Shown in pieces: positions 60,659 to 64,000 of a stretch of 64,000 bases of DNA. The number at the start of each line of letters is the position of its first letter. Position 1 is the stretch's first letter. The stretch lies in assembly GCF_030506325.1 (NCBI RefSeq), contig NZ_CP120683.1, positions 558,001 through 622,000 of the forward strand. Direction: 5' to 3'. The DNA comes from Tunicatimonas pelagia. GTDB taxonomy: Bacteria; Bacteroidota; Bacteroidia; Cytophagales; Cyclobacteriaceae. The notes below the pieces were generated by a model that was not told the origin of the DNA, made no database searches, and saw only the letters and a program-made list of their open reading frames with translations. The position numbers were made by a program, and so were the translations under genes.

Positions 60659-61456
60659 TTATTTTTTGTGCTTCACTTTACGAGAAGATTTACCCCTTCG
60701 CATACCGAAAATATCAATAGGTATTACGTAAGCGGTTAAGACCTGTAGCGCATTGTGCTTATACCCCAAATACTCCTCTATCTCGGTAGTTCCAATTTCA
60801 AAACTTTCGTTACCCCCCATAAATGTAGTACCCGATACGTAACGCAAATTAATTACTACTTCGTGCCCCGATCGGTTTACCGGAATACTAAACCCGCCTC
60901 CGGCAGCCAAACTGAACTGGAGCCGATTGGCACCATCTACTGCCAATACCCCTTCGGCAGGTTCGTCTTCCGAAAAACGAACTGTGTAATCTATTTGAGT
61001 CAGCTGATCACTGCCAAAAAATTCATAAGCCGTCACTGTTCCCCGCCCCCCTAGCCAGTAACTTATTTGCGGCCCGGCATTAATAAACCAACGAGCTTTG
61101 CTTCGCCCAATAGGCCCAGTAATGCGTAACAAAATAGGTGCGTCCAGAAAATGAGAGTACGTCTGATTTTCTACTATCCGAGTGGAGGTTGAGTTGTAAC
61201 GCTGTACTTTTCCTTTCCGACTATACACTAATTCACTGTAAAACGCTAGATGATCGCTTATTTCGTAGGCGTAACTCCAGCCACCTAAATAGTTGAATGA
61301 TAAATCTTGCTGAAAATCCACCCCATCGTACTGTGAACCGTAACCAGCCACCGTTGCTTGCCCTCCTACAATTGGTCCCGTAAGAATTTGTGCTTTTGTC
61401 TCAGAAAGAACTATTATGCCCCAAAATATCAGTAAAACCCTGCTCACCCTTATCAT
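60659..61456 (-). CDS. Outer-membrane beta-barrel protein (PorT-like)
   Basis: A signal peptide ends near 'SETKAQ'. The mature part consists of amphipathic strands ('HLAFYSELVYSRKGKVQRY', 'RWFINAGPQISYWLGG', 'LQFSLAAGGGFSIP'), typical of the PorT/OMP_b-brl_2 beta-barrel family. PorT itself is a type IX secretion component, but many members of this family are unrelated barrels. Position near PorP/SprF is suggestive only. Confidence 0.75.
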   Translation of the reverse strand: MIRVSRVLLIFWGIIVLSETKAQILTGPIVGGQATVAGYGSQYDGVDFQQDLSFNYLGGWSYAYEISDHLAFYSELVYSRKGKVQRYNSTSTRIVENQTYSHFLDAPILLRITGPIGRSKARWFINAGPQISYWLGGRGTVTAYEFFGSDQLTQIDYTVRFSEDEPAEGVLAVDGANRLQFSLAAGGGFSIPVNRSGHEVVINLRYVSGTTFMGGNESFEIGTTEIEEYLGYKHNALQVLTAYVIPIDIFGMRRGKSSRKVKHKK

Positions 61457-61628
61457 TATATTTTTACTATCAAATTACAAAAGAGTGATTCTCTAATTGG
61501 CTTAGATTAAGATCGGAACCTACAGCGTAAGTTTTTACGAATTAAAATGCTGAGAAAATAAGAAAGACATCAGCCAGAAGCCAATGCCTTTACTGTAAGT
61601 TGGTAAACTCTAATGATTAGCTAGCTGA

Positions 61629-62000
61629 TTATTCTACAGTAGGGTTTTGAGAAGCTTCGTCGGGCACATAAATACTCACTTCAGTACCCAAGAACGGCTG
61701 GCTCTTCAAGGTAATTTCTCCCCCTATTTTTTCAATCGCATTCTTCGCAATATAAAGCCCTAAACCACTTCCCTTAACGTGGCCGTGTCCTCGGTAAAAC
61801 ATGTCAAATGCTCGCTGTTGCATAGTACGATCCATGCCTAGACCGTTGTCTTTTACCTTGATTTTGATCCCTTCTTTATAAGTACGAACGGAGACCTTGA
61901 TAACTGTATCGTTGGTGCTAGTCTTTCTAAACTTAATACTGTTTTCTAGCACACCTCTTAAAACGTTAGTGAGCATGTGTTCATCGGTGGTAGTGCGCTA
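61629..62000 (-). pseudogene. Histidine-kinase catalytic-domain fragment
   Basis: From 61976 the frame codes 115 aa with the N box ('VLENSIKFRK'), G1 ('VKDNGLGMD'), and G2 ('GSGLGLYIAKNAIE'), the ATP-binding HATPase domain. There is no phosphoacceptor (HisKA) or sensor part. Reading back from ATG 61976, the codons 'RTTTDEH' continue the family pattern but a TAG ends the frame about 24 bases upstream. It is a 5'-truncated remnant of a kinase gene, although a short HATPase-only protein could be made. Confidence 0.7.
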
Positions 62001-62103
62001 CTGTTATTGTCTGTTATTGTATTGGGTAAAACTTGATACATATACACGCTTCGTTAAGGGTTTCGGTAGGTGAAGTAATGCGTGTAGCTAGTGCATTATT
62101 ACA

Positions 62104-63042
62104 CTAGAAGTAAGTATGGCATTTCTTGCTGTAAGGAATACGATAGCTCAACATAAACTCATGAGAACCATTGGAGTACGCTCCGATATCTGATAGGGTA
62201 TGGTCGTAACTATAACCCGCACTAATATTTTTACTAATCTCTAATTTCATAATACCGATCAGGGCATCTTCACTACGGTACGAGGCACCTACCGTTAGAA
62301 TGTCATTAAGAATCAAGTTAGCCCCCACCTCGGCTGAGGTAGCATTTCCTTCTTGCACTCGCACCAAAACGGAAGGAAGTACTTTTACTAGTGGATTTAA
62401 GGTGAACACCCGACCCGCAGTCAGAAAGTAATAGCGCCTTTCCTGACTGAATGAACCTAATTCTGCCCCATCGGCCAAAGTACTATTCAGAAGATAGGGG
62501 ATAGATAAGCCAGCAAAGAAGTTGGAATTTGAGTAGTATAACCCCGTTCCGAAGTTGGGGTTGAATGAATTACGAAAGCCAGTAGCCACTGCATCCGCTG
62601 TTTTTAGGTTTAATTTAGAGAAGTCGGATTGCAATCGGCTAAAACCTGCCTGCAAGCCCATAGCCAGTGTTCCGTGCATCATTTTAATTTTGTAAGCATA
62701 CGATACGTACATTCGCTGATCGCTGTGAATACCGATCCTATCATCTGAAGCAATAAGCCCAATACCGACTTTTTTATCCTTGATAGCCTTATGAGCAATT
62801 ATAGTATTGGTGACTGGTGCTCCCTCAAAGTTATCCCACTGACGACGATGTAAGGTCGTAATCTGTAATTGATCTTGACTACCCGCATACGCCGGATTAA
62901 TAGCCAAGCGATTGAAAACATACTGAGAATACAGCGTACTTTGCTGACCGAAACATTCGGTAATCAGCAAAAGAAGCAAGGCAAAAGAAAAGGTTATTCT
63001 CTTAAGCAAATGCTGTGGTATGTTTATTATAAATCGTTTCAT
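62104..63042 (-). CDS. PorP/SprF-family type IX secretion membrane protein
   Basis: The 312-aa protein has a signal peptide (ends CFGQQ), then the family start 'LYSQYVFNRLAINPAYAGS' with 'HRRQWDNFEGAP', followed by beta-barrel strands. PorP/SprF proteins lie in the outer membrane and often serve particular type-B cargo proteins, commonly encoded next door. A large Ca-binding-repeat protein begins divergently 570 bases away and may be that cargo. The last residues 'YSKKCHTYF' are unusually Cys-containing for this family. Confidence 0.9.
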   Translation of the reverse strand: MKRFIINIPQHLLKRITFSFALLLLLITECFGQQSTLYSQYVFNRLAINPAYAGSQDQLQITTLHRRQWDNFEGAPVTNTIIAHKAIKDKKVGIGLIASDDRIGIHSDQRMYVSYAYKIKMMHGTLAMGLQAGFSRLQSDFSKLNLKTADAVATGFRNSFNPNFGTGLYYSNSNFFAGLSIPYLLNSTLADGAELGSFSQERRYYFLTAGRVFTLNPLVKVLPSVLVRVQEGNATSAEVGANLILNDILTVGASYRSEDALIGIMKLEISKNISAGYSYDHTLSDIGAYSNGSHEFMLSYRIPYSKKCHTYF

Positions 63043-63612
63043 TTTACCAACTTAACTTCTATTACCTGTGTAACTTTACCTTACAAATATGCAATTATAA
63101 TCTTAGAAAAAGAAAATTTATTATAAAAAAAGTCATATTTACATTTCTTTTAAACCCTCTTTTTTTCCCAAAATGAATCTATTATTAGGCAATGTTACTA
63201 TCTAAATAGTGTATCATTACCACTTTAAAGTATTGATAATTAGGATATTACATATTTCAAAAGCCAAGCTTTAAAAATTGCGATAGGTTGAAATATGGAT
63301 AAAAACTTACGTAAGGTTATTTTTTCACTACAGATACTATCTAGGGGCAGAAATAAAGAATGAAACGTACTGTTTAGTGTCTATCTAGTAGATTATTTAC
63401 TACTTCTGGCTTCTTAGCAGTAGTATTATACAGTTGTAAGTCTTTTCAACCAAAGTTAGCGGACTACTACTAGTTTCATTGCAATTACAAACCAGAATAA
63501 CTAAAAGCTGGCACTATCTTCCTTATGTAAGGTCGGCAGGTAAGTTAAATTTATAATACAGTTGTGCTAGCGGACTTTTATAGCTCAATAAGTGTGACGA
63601 CTCTTATTAACT
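63043..63612. other. Divergent intergenic region, no gene seen
   Basis: A+T-rich sequence between PorP/SprF and the secreted-protein start. The words TACAGTTGT...TAGCGGACT occur twice (about 63430-63472 and 63559-63590), a short direct repeat that might be a binding site. No open frame, RNA gene or terminator could be supported. Confidence 0.5.
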
Positions 63613-64000
63613 ATGAAACTACAAAGTATTTGGCTTAGCGTTCTGCTAATGCTAGCACTCTCTTTCTCAGTAGTTGCTCAAGAAGTCAACTGTGCTAATG
63701 GCATAGATGACGATGGTGATGGGCTAGCTGACTGTTTTGATGACGACTGTGTAAGCTCACCATTGTGCCAAAACCGGGAGAGTGATTGTACCGATGGATT
63801 AGATAATGATGGAGATGGATTACCCGATTGCCTAGACGATGACTGTAAGGGTACGCCAAATTGTCCGGTTGAAACTAATTGTAATAATGGTATTGATGAT
63901 GATGGTGATGGTTTCTTTGACTATTACGATGGTGACTGCTTAGCCGATCCTGATAACCCCAATGATTTTATTATTAATGTAGCCGACTGTGAAGTAAGGC
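63613..64000 (+). CDS. N-terminus of a secreted Ca-binding-repeat protein (partial)
   Basis: 129 codons are visible before the window ends. A signal peptide ends VVAQE. Then come three repeats of the pattern C-x-N/D-G-x-D-x-D-G-D-G-x-x-D-C with Cys pairs ('NCANGIDDDGDGLADCFDDDC' and relatives). The Asp-rich loop is a calcium-binding motif found in MopE and thrombospondin-type proteins, here shortened. Such repeats start many large Bacteroidota surface proteins exported by the type IX system. It is divergent from PorP/SprF, a common cargo arrangement. The third repeat has lost its final Cys pattern ('FFDYYDGDC'). Confidence 0.82.
   Translation, partial: MKLQSIWLSVLLMLALSFSVVAQEVNCANGIDDDGDGLADCFDDDCVSSPLCQNRESDCTDGLDNDGDGLPDCLDDDCKGTPNCPVETNCNNGIDDDGDGFFDYYDGDCLADPDNPNDFIINVADCEVR

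Noticed and set aside
1-64000. CRISPR array, tRNA or rRNA genes
   Set aside because: No regularly spaced identical repeats of CRISPR length and no cloverleaf-type sequence were noticed; a covariance search would be needed to exclude a tRNA formally.

Overview
The window looks like a chromosome segment of a marine-type Bacteroidota, most likely Cytophagales. The evidence is a PorP/SprF protein, a very large secreted protein with a gliding-motility (type IX, type B) C-terminal domain, a Bacteroidota-style three-gene succinate dehydrogenase (sdhCAB), a Brp/Blh carotene dioxygenase, DUF4421 and DCC-family proteins, a run of secG, TPR, LptE-like, sigma-54 activator and miaB genes, and weak Shine-Dalgarno sites. 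Most of the segment is ordinary metabolic chromosome. It is interrupted by two A+T-richer accessory patches and two insertion sequences.

Layout. 0-0.45 kb: start of a BNR/sortilin-like secreted protein (minus strand), with five 21-bp-phased repeats upstream. 0.9-7.7 kb: accessory island. It holds a three-gene cassette ending in a PD-(D/E)xK nuclease, a complete IS630-type element with TA target duplication, three copies of a structured repeat whose two stems covary, a hypothetical gene, and an MntA/HepT-type toxin-antitoxin pair whose HepT has an in-frame stop. 7.8-12.6 kb: small envelope genes, a Brp/Blh dioxygenase and a sulfotransferase. 12.7-18.1 kb (minus): tyrA, aminotransferase, a hypothetical gene, a membrane-protein gene cut by an ISKra4-like element with 9-bp target duplication, and pgk. 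18.4-26.6 kb: TPR-CHAT protein, small genes, fabD, a DCC protein and a 960-aa type-IX cargo. 27.0-30.4 kb: sdhCAB. 30.5-33.2 kb: A+T-rich islet with HigA, a decayed second higA, small ORFs and a caspase-like protease. 33.4-41.4 kb: groEL/groES, secG, a TPR protein, an LptE-like lipoprotein, a sigma-54 activator and miaB. 42.5-56.0 kb (minus): a branched-chain amino acid cluster running leuA, leuC, methyltransferase, leuD, leuB, ilvD, ilvB, metallopeptidase, ilvN, ilvC, methyltransferase, ilvA. 56.2-64 kb: TPR-like, lipoprotein, MpaB-like, isomerase, beta-barrel, kinase-fragment and PorP/SprF genes, then the start of a Ca-binding-repeat secreted protein.

The best regulatory find is in the branched-chain cluster. 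Between leuB and ilvD lies a 20-codon ORF made largely of Ile and Val codons. It is followed by an intrinsic terminator ending a few bases before the ilvD start, and a segment overlapping the leader stop codon can pair with the 5' side of that terminator. This is the layout of classical translation-coupled attenuation. A second Ile/Val/Leu-rich mini-ORF precedes leuA, whose product is short and seems to lack the usual C-terminal feedback domain.

The strongest candidates for something undescribed are the nuclease cassette at 1.16-4.8 kb, whose first two genes share one frame separated only by TAG and a stretch with no ordinary start codon, and the covarying repeat family around it. Gene functions rest on motif recognition by eye; no database search was run.
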